The notes under the pieces are model-generated. The model was not told the DNA's origin, searched no databases, and saw nothing but the letters and a program-made list of their open reading frames with translations. Positions 13,725 through 23,918 of a DNA stretch of 64,000 nt are shown piece by piece (position 1 is the stretch's first letter; each line of letters begins with the position of its first letter). The position numbers were made by a program, and so were the translations under genes. The DNA comes from Tetradesmus obliquus (Eukaryota; Chlorophyta; Chlorophyceae; Sphaeropleales; Scenedesmaceae), in NCBI GenBank assembly GCA_030272155.1, contig CP126205.1:2220501-2284500 (forward strand). Reading direction: 5' to 3'.

Positions 13725-14140
13725 GCTTTCAATACGGCGGTTCGTCTGGCTACCGGTCAAGTTGGCAATGTTCGGCGAGCAAGCAGCAAACGTGCGAGAA
13801 CAGCACTCACAAACTGATCTAGCGCTCAATGAATCCTTCGTCCAAGCACATTCGTCTGCCTGCTGTGCTGTGATGACAGTCATCTTCTCAACCCTCTTGC
13901 TCAACCCCACTGTGCCTCAACTTTGAGTCCTGGCGATCTTTGTGGGCAAGCTGCGAACGTCATTTTGGTTGCACGTCGCAATAACCATATCCTGGCCGGA
14001 AGCAGTAATTGGGGAGTTACTGGCATGCACATGGCACAGGCAGTACATGAAGTGACACCCAGTGAAGCAGCAGGGACAGGCAGCAGAGTATAGTGCTTTC
14101 AACAGCTACAAAGCTCTCTGCCGAACCCCACAGCAATGTA

Positions 14141-16679
14141 ATGAAAGGCCACAAGCATCCTCCAGCACTGCTGCTGCTAGTGATGCTATGCTGCACTGCT
14201 GCGGCCTCAGCAGCAGCAGTAGTAGCACAGCCGGATGCAGAAGACAAGGCATCATTAGAACAAGAGGCAGCAAAACTACGTGCAGATGTTGAGCGACAGC
14301 CTGGCAATGCTATGCTGCAGCTGCAGCTGGCCAGTACTCTGCACAAGCTCAACCACCTCAGTCCAGATGGCGGGCGACGCATCCCAGAGGCAGCCAAAGC
14401 TTACAGGTATGATGCTGCTTGTATTTGTATTCAAGCCATTAGTAATCCAGGGTATATGCTGGCAACAGCGCGATGTTTTGACTGCCCTGACAGCTGCAGC
14501 AGCAGCCTTCAAGCTGTGCTGGTGGCAAGTGCATGTGCAGTGGCTTGGGTGTGGCGATGCTGAGAGACGTCCGACACCTCTGTGTGTATGCATGTACCAC
14601 AGCCAATGAGTGTATAGCAGGACACCAAGCAAGATTCAAGCATGATGCAACCCATCACATCACCAAGCTTATACTTTGTGTGGCCTGCTTAGCTACAAAG
14701 CATGTCCTTTGCCCCACAACCTGTGCAGGGCAGCGCTGAATGGCATCCTTGGAGGACATTGGACAGATAGTTGAGCATGCAGCAACTCATCAAGCCACCA
14801 TTTTGCAACTCCAACTTGTCTGCTTCAACAAATATTGCCTATTCTCCCTGGCCGCACCACCCCTGCAGGGCAGCGCTGAATGGCCTCCCAGCCGACCAAG
14901 GCTCCCTCCAAATCAACATCCAAGGCAACCTCGGAGCACTGCTGCTTGCAGGAAATGACCCAGAAGCAGCGATCCAAGAGCTGCAAGCAGCGCTGGAAGC
15001 AGCGCAATCACAGCAGCTGCCGCTGCACCATTTTGCAGGGCTGCGCTTTAACTTAGGCAAAGCCCTAACAACAGTGGGGAGGCTGAAGGAAGCAGATGAG
15101 GCATATAACCAGGCAGCACAGGCAGCGTATGGGCATGATTTGGGCAGCTATGCAAAGGCAATGGCAGCGCCGCGCAGTATAGGAAAGGAGGCGGTGATGC
15201 AGGCAGTGCAGGTGGGAGGGAGGACTGTGTGCAATGCATGCCAAGTGCTATGCATGTGGTGTTATGCATGCACCTTACACGGTGCGGCCCTGCAACAGGC
15301 CTGAGCTCAAAGATCTGCACCGCAAGTTTCAAGTAAATGCCCTCTGCCCAACCAAGCGAGTCTTACACAGTTACAAGTCAAATTGGACATGCTTGCAGAA
15401 GTTTTGCTCTGCTTGATGACACGACAGCAGCACCAGAACCAGCACCATGACTCGCGCACACAGCCAGTTACGCTCCCATCCCCAAACTCTCCAGAAATTA
15501 GCATTTATCTAACACTTCATTGTCAAGTGTACGCGCATATCTGCTGTGTATGCTGCACTGTGCTGCCGCAGGTAGCAAAGGCCGGCCGCCTGCACTTCCA
15601 GCAGCAGCAGGGCCTAGGGTTTCTGAAAGACATCCAGCTGGCTGATGCAGAAGGGCGGCAACTGCCACAGTCACTGCGGGGCTCTGCTGCTGACTGGATC
15701 GCAGGCTCAGCCAGCATTGAGCTGGTGTGGCTGCATTTTGCCATCCACAGATACTACCACAGCCTGAAGTGAGTGTCCGGTCACCACCCATGTGACGTAT
15801 GTTATTGACATGTTTGATACGTGATGTGGCTTGTCGAGCGTGACTTGCAGCGTGTGACCCTGGGCTGTGGAAGCTATTGGAAGTCTTGAAGATTCTTTCA
15901 AAATATCCAGCTGATGCAGAGGGCCAGCAGCTGCCTCAGTCGCTGCAGGGCTCTGCTGCTGATTGGATCAGCGCTGCTGCCAGCATTGAGCTGGTGTGGC
16001 TGCACTTGGCCATCCACAGATACTACCACAGCCTGAAGTGAGTGCTGTTCCGTCATGGCCTTCAGCTTGTTAATGTGTTGACGACCTGTGCTGCACAAGA
16101 TTCGGTTATAAACATGAGCGCGACTGGCAGCATGTGAGCAGCTATGTGTCTGATGCGCTCATTTTTCTCGCAGTTCCCTCAAGATCACCTGCTGCTCACC
16201 TGCTGCACCTGCCATTGCAGGCAGTACGACTTGGCCTGGCAGTACCTGGACCTCAGCAACCGCCTGCGCTGCATGCTTCCCTGCTCTGCAGCCCTCCTCA
16301 CCAGATATATTCGAACAATGAGCTCATCACCAGCCACAAAAGCAGTTGACGTTGCTCTGATCTGCCGCAATCTGTCGCATGCCCACAGGCAGTACGATCT
16401 GGCCTGGCAGTACCTGGACCTCGGCAACCGCCTCATGGCTGCCCACACGCCGCACCGGCAGGAGCTGGAGCAGCACAACCTGAAGCACATTCAGGCCATC
16501 TTCAGGGCCCCCATGCTCAGCAGCGGCCTGCAGGATGACAGTGCTGTGTTTGTGGTGGGCATGCCCAGGTCAGGCAGCACGCTGGTGGAGCAGATGCTGG
16601 CCAGCCACTCGGAGGTGAGAACAACTGTAGGGTTGAAAAAAGGGTTAATGTGATTGTTAGTGTTATTGTATTGTTATTA

Positions 16680-16744
<65 letters not shown>

Positions 16745-19700
16745 GTTGTGATTTTTGTTATTAGTTTTAGTATTGTTACTGTTCACCGTTCTCATCATTA
16801 TTTTATCATTAGTTATATTAGTATTTTATATCGTCATTAATATAATATCATTGTAATCTTCTTTGATCTCCTTATAATCTCAACAAACACAATATTGTGT
16901 TTTGTACGATAGTATAGTTTTTGTTGTTCTTGCTGAAGTCTTTATGAGTGATTGCCACAACCCAGCCCGTGCGCACGCACAATTGCAGAACGCATGCACA
17001 TGGAGACGCACTGCAGTACTGAGCTAACCCTCACCAGATTCAACATAATACAACCCATGTACCCGGCTGCAGGTCTTTGCTGCTGGAGAGGACACCACGC
17101 TGGCTCCCCTCACCACAGGCTTGAATGGAGAGCCCACATTGCACACAGAGGCGCAATGCATACCTGTAAACCTGCAGCCGCTTTCGTTGCATGCTGCACG
17201 CTCAGAGCTTCACAGCAGCTTCCCTGATGTACATGTGCTGCAGGTTTTTGCTGCTGGGGAGGACACAGCGCTGGCTCCCCTCACCACAGGCTTGAACAAG
17301 GAGCTGAGCAGGCCTGATGCAGACCACCAAACTGTTTTGTGTCATTGCCGAAGGTGTTTGCTGCTGGGTGAACACTGCACTAGCTCCCCTCATCACAACA
17401 GCACAGCTATGTTTGTCCTTGCCGCAGGTCTTTGCTGCTGGGATGGACACCGCGCTGGCTCCTCTCACCACAGGACTCAACAAGGAGCTCAGCAGGCCTG
17501 ATGCTGACCACCAAAACCCCATTGTTTTATTGCCGCAGGTCTTTGCTGCTGAGGAAGACATGGCACTAGCTCCCCTCACCACAGCGGCACACATACTTTC
17601 TTTGCTGCAGGTCTTTGCTGCTGGGGAGAACACCGCGCTGGCGCCCCTCACCACAGGCTGGGATGGAGAGCCCACCTGGCTGACAGAGGCAAAAAGAAGA
17701 AAAGTAAACCTGCAGCCGCATTTTGTTGCATGCTGCACGCTCAGAGCTTCACAGCAGCTTACCTGATGTACATGTGCTGCAGGTCTTTGCTGCTGGGGAA
17801 GACACCGCGCTGGCTCCCCTCACCACAGGCTTGAACAAGGAGCTGAGCAGGCCTGATGCAGACCACCAAACTGTTTTGTGTCATTGCCGAAGGTGTTTGC
17901 TGCTGGGTGAACACTGAACTAGCTCCCCTCACCACAACAGCACAGCTATGTTTGTCCTTGCCGTAGGTTTTTGCTGCTGGGGAGGATACAGCGCTGGCTC
18001 CTCTCACCACAGGGCTCAACAAGGAGCTCAGCAGGCCTGATGCTGACCATCAATTCTTCACTGTGTCATTGTTTCAGGTCATTGCTGCTGGTGAGGACAC
18101 AGCACAATTGCACTAGCTCCGTCATCACAACAGCACAACCCTTTTGTGTTTGCTGCAGGTCTCTGCTGCTGGGGAGGACACCGCGCTGGTGCCCCTCGCC
18201 ACAGGCTTGGATGAAGAGCCCACATTGCTAACAGAGGCACAATGCACACCTGTCAACCTGCAGCTGCATGTTGTTGCATGCTGCACGCTCAGAGCTCATA
18301 GCAGCTTACTTGATGTACGTGTGCCGCAGGTCTTTGCTGCTGGGGAGACACTGCGCTGGCTCCCCTCACCACAGGCTTGAACAAGGAGCTGAGCAGGCCT
18401 GATGCAGGCCATCACAACTTCAATGTGTCATTGCTGCAGGCATGTCTTTGCTGCTGGGGAGGACACAGCACTAGCTCCCCTCACCGCAACAACCCAAGTC
18501 TTTTTGTCATTGCCGCAGGTGTTCGCTGCTGGGGAGGATACAGCACTGGCCCCTCTCACCACAGGGCTCAACAAGGAGCTGAGCAGACCTGATGCAGACC
18601 ATACAAACTTCATTGCGTCATTGCCGCAGGTCTTCGCTGCTGGGGAGGACACAGCACTAGCTCCCTTCACCGCAACTGCACAACTCTTTTTGTCTTTGCC
18701 GCAGGTCTTTGCTGCTGGCGAGGACACCGCGCTTGCGCCCCTCACCACAGGCTTAAACAAGGAGCTGAGCAAGCCTGACGCAGACCACCAGAAAGTGCTG
18801 CGCAAGTACGGCAAGCGCTACTTGACACGCATGCGGCGGCTGGTGCCGAAGCAGCAGTGGCCAGAAGGCACAGGTACGTGAGGTTGCGTGTGTTTTTAGG
18901 TGGCTTTTGTGGTTCTGGGTGCCTTGCTGATGTCACGCCTGCGGCAGCTGGTGCCAAAGCAGCAGTGGCCTGAAGGCACAGGTACGTGACTTATGTGTGG
19001 CTTTGTTGGTCTCCTGGATCCTGGCTAGGGTCCATGCATGTTGCAGCTGGTCCGAGCTCAAGCAGCTGTGGCTAGATGGTGGAGGGGTGTTTTTGGTGTG
19101 TGGTGTGTGGTCACCTATTATGCCTGGCTTGTGTTCACCGCCTGGCATAGCTTCCTGGCTTTGTTATGTGCTGTTGATGGTGCCATGATGTGCCGCAGGC
19201 CCCAAGCGCATGGTGAACAAGATGCTGCGCAGCCTGAGGCTCGTGAGATCAATCCAGATGCTGTATGCTGTGTCACAGTATATGTTACATGCTTCTGTTG
19301 TGGTGCGCTGCAGGTCCAAAGCGCATAGTCGACAAGATGCTGCGCAACTTGTGGCTTGTGGGCTACATCCAGATGCTGCTGCCGCGCGCCTGCATCGTGC
19401 ACGTGGCGAGGCACCCACTGGACGTGGCGCTCAGCTGCTATGCGCAGCCGTTTGGATACAGGTGGGTGCGCCGTGGCATCCAATGTGTGTTGCATGTTAT
19501 TAAGATAATCTGTCATCCAGCAGCACTGACAGCAGGGAGCGAATTACATCTTGACAAGCAGGAAGCAGGACGAGCCGGCTGACATGCATGAGGACGGGAT
19601 GCAGGCACAGTGTGACTCGTCTTATTGTCGCTGCCGCTGTGCTGCAGCGCGTCCTCGCTGTCGTGGGCGTGGGACCTAAACCACATTGCGCAGCAGCTGG

Positions 19701-21249
19701 AGATGACTTGGCAGCTGGTGGACCACTGGCAGCAGCAGCTGCCTGGCAGGTGAGGCTGTTGCAGACATGCAACAAGGACCTGCTGTGCCACACGTGTCTG
19801 TGCAGTTGTGGTTGTGTGAGCCACAAAGCTAAACCGTCGTGCAATACAGCAGACCTGCTTGTGTGTTACTGTGAAGTTCATATAAAAGCACAGAAGTGCT
19901 GGCAGCTGCTTGTCATTCAAAAAGTGTTCATGCAAATCTTTCACAATGCAATGCGCTGCAGGGTCCACACTGTGCTGTATGAAGACCTCGTGGCGCACCC
20001 AGAGCAGGTTGCGCGGGAGCTGCTATCAGTGTGTGGGCTGGGATGGGAGCAGGGCGTGCTGCACTTCCAGGCCACAAACAGGCCGGTGCACACCGCCAGC
20101 ATGGTGCAGGTAGGGGCTGCTGCTGCTACTGCTACTGCTGATGATGATGATGTTTTGTTGGTTTGCCTGTGTCCCATGGCAGCTGCAGCGCTGCGTGCAT
20201 GCCACACCGCCAGCATGGTGCAGGTGAGGGACTTGGCTGGCTCTGTGCTTGAACAAGCTACCTGCAGCTTATCTGCATGGTGTGTGGGCTGGGCTGGGAG
20301 CAGGGCGTGCTGCACTTCCAGGCGACAGACAGACCGGTGCACACCGCCAGCATGGTGCAGGTGGGAGCTGCGGCACAGGGTGTGCTGCTGCTGCGGCGGC
20401 GGCTGCTGTTGCGGCAACATTGCCTGAACATCGTTGGGGCAAGGTTGCCTGTACGATGAAAAATGCTGTCGGTGTGTGGGCTGGGCTGGAGCAGGGCGTG
20501 CTGCAGTTGCTTTGAGGTGACGGACAGGCCCGTGCACAACGCCAGCATGATGCGGGTGGGGGCCGCAACTGGCTCTGTGTCTGGCCACTGAAATGCTGTT
20601 GGACGTGCACTTTACAGCTAGGCACACACATATACTCAGCCAGCATGTGCAGGTGCGGCTGCAGCAGTGGGGCTGCTTCTGCCGCTGTTGCTGCTGATGT
20701 TTGTTGCATCACCTGTATTCCACGGCAGCTGCCGTGCTGCGTGCATGCCACACCGCCAGCATGGTGCAGTGGGTACATCAAGTGGCTATGTGCCTTGCTA
20801 TGTGCCTGGCGCCCTTAATGCACATTATGTTCAAACATCAAGCCGTGTGCCTGTCCTTGCTTTGAATGCAGGTGCGCCAGCCTCTGTAAAGCTCCTCTGT
20901 GGGCCGCTGGAAAGTGTGCGAGCAGTGACAATGCATTGAGGGTATCGCACTATCATGTTCGAAACGTCAAGCCTTGTGCCTGTCCTTGCTTTGAACGCAG
21001 GTGCGGCAGCCGCTGTACAGCTCGTCTGTGGGCCGCTGGAAGGTGTACGAGCAGCAGCTGGCAGTGCTGCAGCAGCGCCTGGCGCCGCTGATAGCACGGT
21101 ATGAGCAGCAGCTGCAGGTGCAGCTGGCAGCACGTGCTGCAGCTGTCCCTGATGAAGCAGCTGGTGCAGCTGACAGTGTGGCTGCTGGCAGGGATGGGAG
21201 CTCACAAGACGAGGGAGTATCAAAAGGAAGGAGCAAAGACGAGCTGTGA
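14141..21249 (+). CDS. Secretory-pathway TPR-sulfotransferase with C-terminal KDEL
   Basis: Nine exons join in phase: 14141-14406, 14869-15211, 15572-15768, 16389-16614, 18705-18873, 19314-19461, 19648-19749, 19962-20109, 21001-21249, giving 615 residues. The protein has a signal peptide (MKGHKHPPALLLLVMLCCTA), TPR-like helices (residues about 45-190, e.g. GNDPEAAIQELQAAL and GKALTTVGRLKEADEAY), then a PAPS-dependent sulfotransferase domain. Its 5'-phosphosulfate loop is VVGMPRSGSTLVEQMLASHS, its 3'-phosphate motif is ACIVHVARHPLDVALSCY, and the motif LYEDLVAHPEQV follows. It ends in a Gln/Ala-rich helix and SKDEL, an ER-retrieval signal. It therefore probably sulfates proteins or glycans in the ER/Golgi; the substrate is unknown. 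The ATG chosen is the first in frame before the signal peptide. Introns hold many surplus exon copies, listed separately. Confidence 0.88.
14722..14775 (+). repeat. Surplus copy of sulfotransferase exon 2 start
   Basis: The stretch gtgcagggcagcgctgaat, with its own CAG acceptor, precedes the true exon 2 acceptor (14868) by about 130 bp and repeats its first residues (AALNG), then diverges (ILGGHWTDS, stop). Confidence 0.75.
15890..16290 (+). repeat. Surplus copies of exon 3 end and exon 4 start
   Basis: At 15905-16040 lies a second version of the end of exon 3 (ELVWLHLAIHRYYHSLK followed by gtgagt). At 16213-16275 lies a second version of the start of exon 4 (acceptor gcag, then QYDLAWQYLDLSNRL). 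Real and surplus pieces therefore interleave as exon3, exon3', exon4', exon4. Using 15768 with 16389 keeps phase; whether 16038 with 16221 is ever used cannot be told from sequence. Confidence 0.8.
16671..16744. repeat. (ATT)n microsatellite in an AT-rich island
   Basis: About 20 ATT/TTA triplets in a strongly AT-rich stretch (roughly 16620-16935) inside intron 4 of the sulfotransferase gene. The surrounding kilobases are GC-rich with CTG runs, so this island is out of character. Confidence 0.9.
17072..18790 (+). repeat. Array of ~16 copies of the exon 5 acceptor and first half of the exon
   Basis: Copies of (g)caggtctttgctgctgggg followed by coding-like sequence for EDTALAPLTTGLNKELS begin near 17072, 17243, 17349, 17428, 17538, 17611, 17782, 17890, 17967, 18077, 18159, 18330, 18442, 18518, 18630 and 18705. 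Only the last continues into KVLRKYGKRYLTRMRRL and a donor at 18873. Higher-order copying is visible: the block 17160-17520 recurs at 17700-18055. The other copies carry an acceptor but no recognisable donor. Confidence 0.88.
18930..19330 (+). repeat. Surplus copies of exon 5 end and exon 6 start
   Basis: At 18938-18985 RQLVPKQQWPEGTG plus gtacgtga repeats the end of exon 5 with its donor. At 19191-19262 an acceptor plus GPKRMVNKMLRSLRLV repeats the start of exon 6 (true start 19314, GPKRIVDKMLRNLWLV). Both surplus copies keep the splice phase. Confidence 0.8.
20185..20935 (+). repeat. Surplus copies of exon 8 end and exon 9 start
   Basis: The exon 8 end (VCGLGWEQGVLHFQATNRP, VHTASMVQ, donor) is copied at about 20195-20226, 20277-20362, 20466-20556 and 20740-20772, each with CACCGCCAGCATG-like sequence and most with a GT. 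A decayed copy of the exon 9 start (gtgcgccagcctctgtaaag) lies at 20871-20938. Confidence 0.8.
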
Positions 21250-21278
21250 GCTGTGATTGTGGGCTGACTACACTGCAG

Positions 21279-21407
21279 GTGCAGCTGGCAGCACGCGCTG
21301 CAGCTGTTTTTGGCGAAGGAGGAGATGCGGCGGACGGTTTGACGGAGGGCAGGAAAGCGACGTCGCAAGATGACGGATCAGAGACGGCGAGCAAAGACGA
21401 GCTGTGA
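21279..21407 (+). other. Alternative terminal exon that also encodes KDEL-stop
   Basis: Right after the first stop lies ctgcag, then a diverged in-frame copy of the last 44 codons: VQLAARAAAV, an acidic stretch, TASKDEL and a stop at 21405-21407. The matching point inside exon 9 (21111-21119) reads CTGCAG|GTG, which can serve as a donor. Splicing 21117 to 21279 keeps phase 0 and swaps the tail while retaining the ER signal; leaving it unspliced gives the first tail. Confidence 0.6.
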
Positions 21408-21598
21408 GCTGTGATCATGGTATTCAAGGACTCAGTGACCCTGCATGGCATGTGATAGAAGGTCGGACTAGGCTTGAAAGCTCAGGTGCTAGCACTGTTA
21501 CGGTTCTGATGCGCGTGTTGCAGGTAACAGACCTTATCCCCAGCATCCAATCAATCTTTCCCCCCAGGATTTGTGTAGGTTGATGATTACCAAGTGGT

Positions 21599-21998
21599 CT
21601 AGATCGGCTGCAGCACAGCCTGCTCTGCTGCTGCCAGCACTGCCCGGGCCTCCTGCACATCCTCCACCGACAATCAGGTGTTTGCAGCTGTGACTTGCAC
21701 CAGCTCTGCTGCTGCCAGCATTGCCTGGGCCTCCTGCACCTCCTCAACCAGCTGGTGCTGCGAGAAGCTATCACAGCCCAACAGTTGCTGTGGCCGAGAG
21801 ATGGACGCTGGCTTAGCTTGACTGTGATGTGGTCCGCTCTGCTGCTGCCAGCATCGCCCGAGCCTCCTCCACATCTTCCACCAGTTGGTGCTGCGAGAAA
21901 CTATCACAACCCAACAGCTGCTGTGGCCAGTGCCGCAGCTGCGCCAGGCGCGGCTCCGCCGATGCCAGCAGTGCTTCGCCCATCTGCTGCATGCGCAG

Positions 21999-22044
<46 letters not shown>

Positions 22045-23076
22045 GTGGAATTTCCGTCTGCGGAATGCTGCAGTCCCGTAGCAGCACCAACTTTTAGCTG
22101 TTTGAGTTTGTGTTGCAGTTCTGCAGTGTCGTCGTGTCTGAGCTGCTGCTGGTCCCTGCTCCCTGCTGCGGTGTCATCAAGCTGCAACAGATCATCAACA
22201 TCGGACACACCACCAGGTTGGGCGGCTAGCTTTCCACAAGGCTGGGCATGTGCTGCTGCTGGCTCAAGTTGATGCTGTGGCAGCAGCAGCAGCTGAGCTG
22301 CTGACTCTAGTAGTGCACATGCATTGTGCACCAGCGGCTGCAGCCAGGCAGCATGGCAGGCAGGAGGGCAGGCAGAGCCACGTGGTCAGTTAGGTGTGTC
22401 ATGCCGCAGCTACAGTCTAGTAGCATTGCAGTTGTAACTCGTGCAGTGCGCGCCTGGCAGCTTACTGCTGCAGCACCTGGTGGTGAGATCATGAGCTTTG
22501 TAATGGATGCGCTATAACACTGTGCAGTTACAACCTGTATTGTCGCAACACTGGTCTCAACCTGCAGGCAGCGCCACAATTTGTACCAAGCATTTCACAG
22601 CAGCTGTGCAGGGAGCAGCAGCTGCAGCTGCAGCACAACCCCTCCCCCCTCTCCCCAAACCGCCCCCCCCCACCCCCCCCACCCCGCCAACGTGACTCAT
22701 TGCACTGTACCTGGCACCGTGATGTGATGTACGCTTGCAGCTCTGTGCTGTGGCCAGCCCATGCAGTTGGCAGCCACACCTACTGAACTGTACAGCAGTC
22801 ATACCTAGTTTGGCAGAAGTCGACAATTCAGCTGCCGCAATCCCAGGAGCTTCTGGATCCAGAGCAGATGCACACAGAAATTTACATACATATACACTCA
22901 CCTGGCACATGATGTACGCCGCCAACTCTGTGTTGTAACCAGCCCAGCCAGTCAGCCAGCACCAGCTCTGCTGCATGCAGCTGCTGATCTGCTCTGCAGC
23001 CTGCTGCAGCTGCAACAGCGGAGGCTCCTGTGTTGCACCAGCAGCAGGGGCGTATGCTCCCTGTGGCATTGTAACA

Positions 23077-23111
<35 letters not shown>

Positions 23112-23874
23112 ATCTGTGGCTGCCTCCAGCAGCCAACTGCGCAGGAAATCTGCATGAGGCAGCGCATGGAGTCGTAACACAGACGAGATCAATGTTGTGA
23201 TTACCATCATGATGTGGTTAGAATGCTGCTGGGGCTGCCCAGCACAAGGTGTTACAAGCAATGAATAGCACCTCAGGCACTTTTGTACTTGTGCATATTG
23301 ATGGCGCTGAACCCCTGGGCGCCTCACCTGTTTGTGCACTCATCACGAAGTGTGCAGCCTAGTGATTGGGCCCCACCACTTGCAGCACCTCACCCAGCAG
23401 CTGCTGCAGCATTTTGCTGATCAGAAAGCAAACCTGCTTTCCAGCAGGCCTAATGTTTGTGGCATAATCCTCACCTGTTTGCGCGCTCATCACAAAGTGC
23501 GCAGCCCAATGATCAGGGCCCACCACTTGCAGCACCTCACCCAGCAGCTGCTGCAGCAGCTGCTGCTGCTGCTGCTGCTGCGGCTCTGCACAGCTGCCTG
23601 CCACCTGGCTCCTGCAGTTGAGCACTCGGGGGATCAAGCTGGACTGCAGGAACAACACATCTGGTTCTTTACTGCCTCCGTTGCTGCGTGTGGTCCTACT
23701 TGGAGTCTCTGCTGCAGACACAACGTCGATGCCAGCACTGCTGCTGCTGCTGCTGCTGCTTGCGGCTGCTGCTGCATAGGCATGGGGTGGCACTGCCGCA
23801 AGGAAGTCCGGCTGGATGCATCGCTCACACTGGCACAGGAAGCCAAAGTCATACTGCAGCACGGCCCGCCTGTT

Positions 23875-23918
<44 letters not shown>

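Larger units (their letters stand above)
21605..23560 (-). repeat. Copies of C-terminal exon edges in the SET gene
   Basis: EVLQVVGPDHW with its Gln/Leu lead-in appears at 23560-23490 and 23410-23360. WLTGWAGYNTELAAYIM with a donor appears at 22960-22900, with a second version WLPTAWAGHSTELQAYIT at 22780-22715. QHQLVEDVEEARAMLAAAE appears three times (about 21900-21840, 21760-21700, 21665-21615), the last carrying the stop. Confidence 0.75.

Noticed and set aside
17072-18790. Possibility that the 16-fold array encodes a repeat protein
   Set aside because: Copies have an acceptor but no donor and cannot be joined in frame to each other without stops; skipping to the last copy restores sulfotransferase phase.
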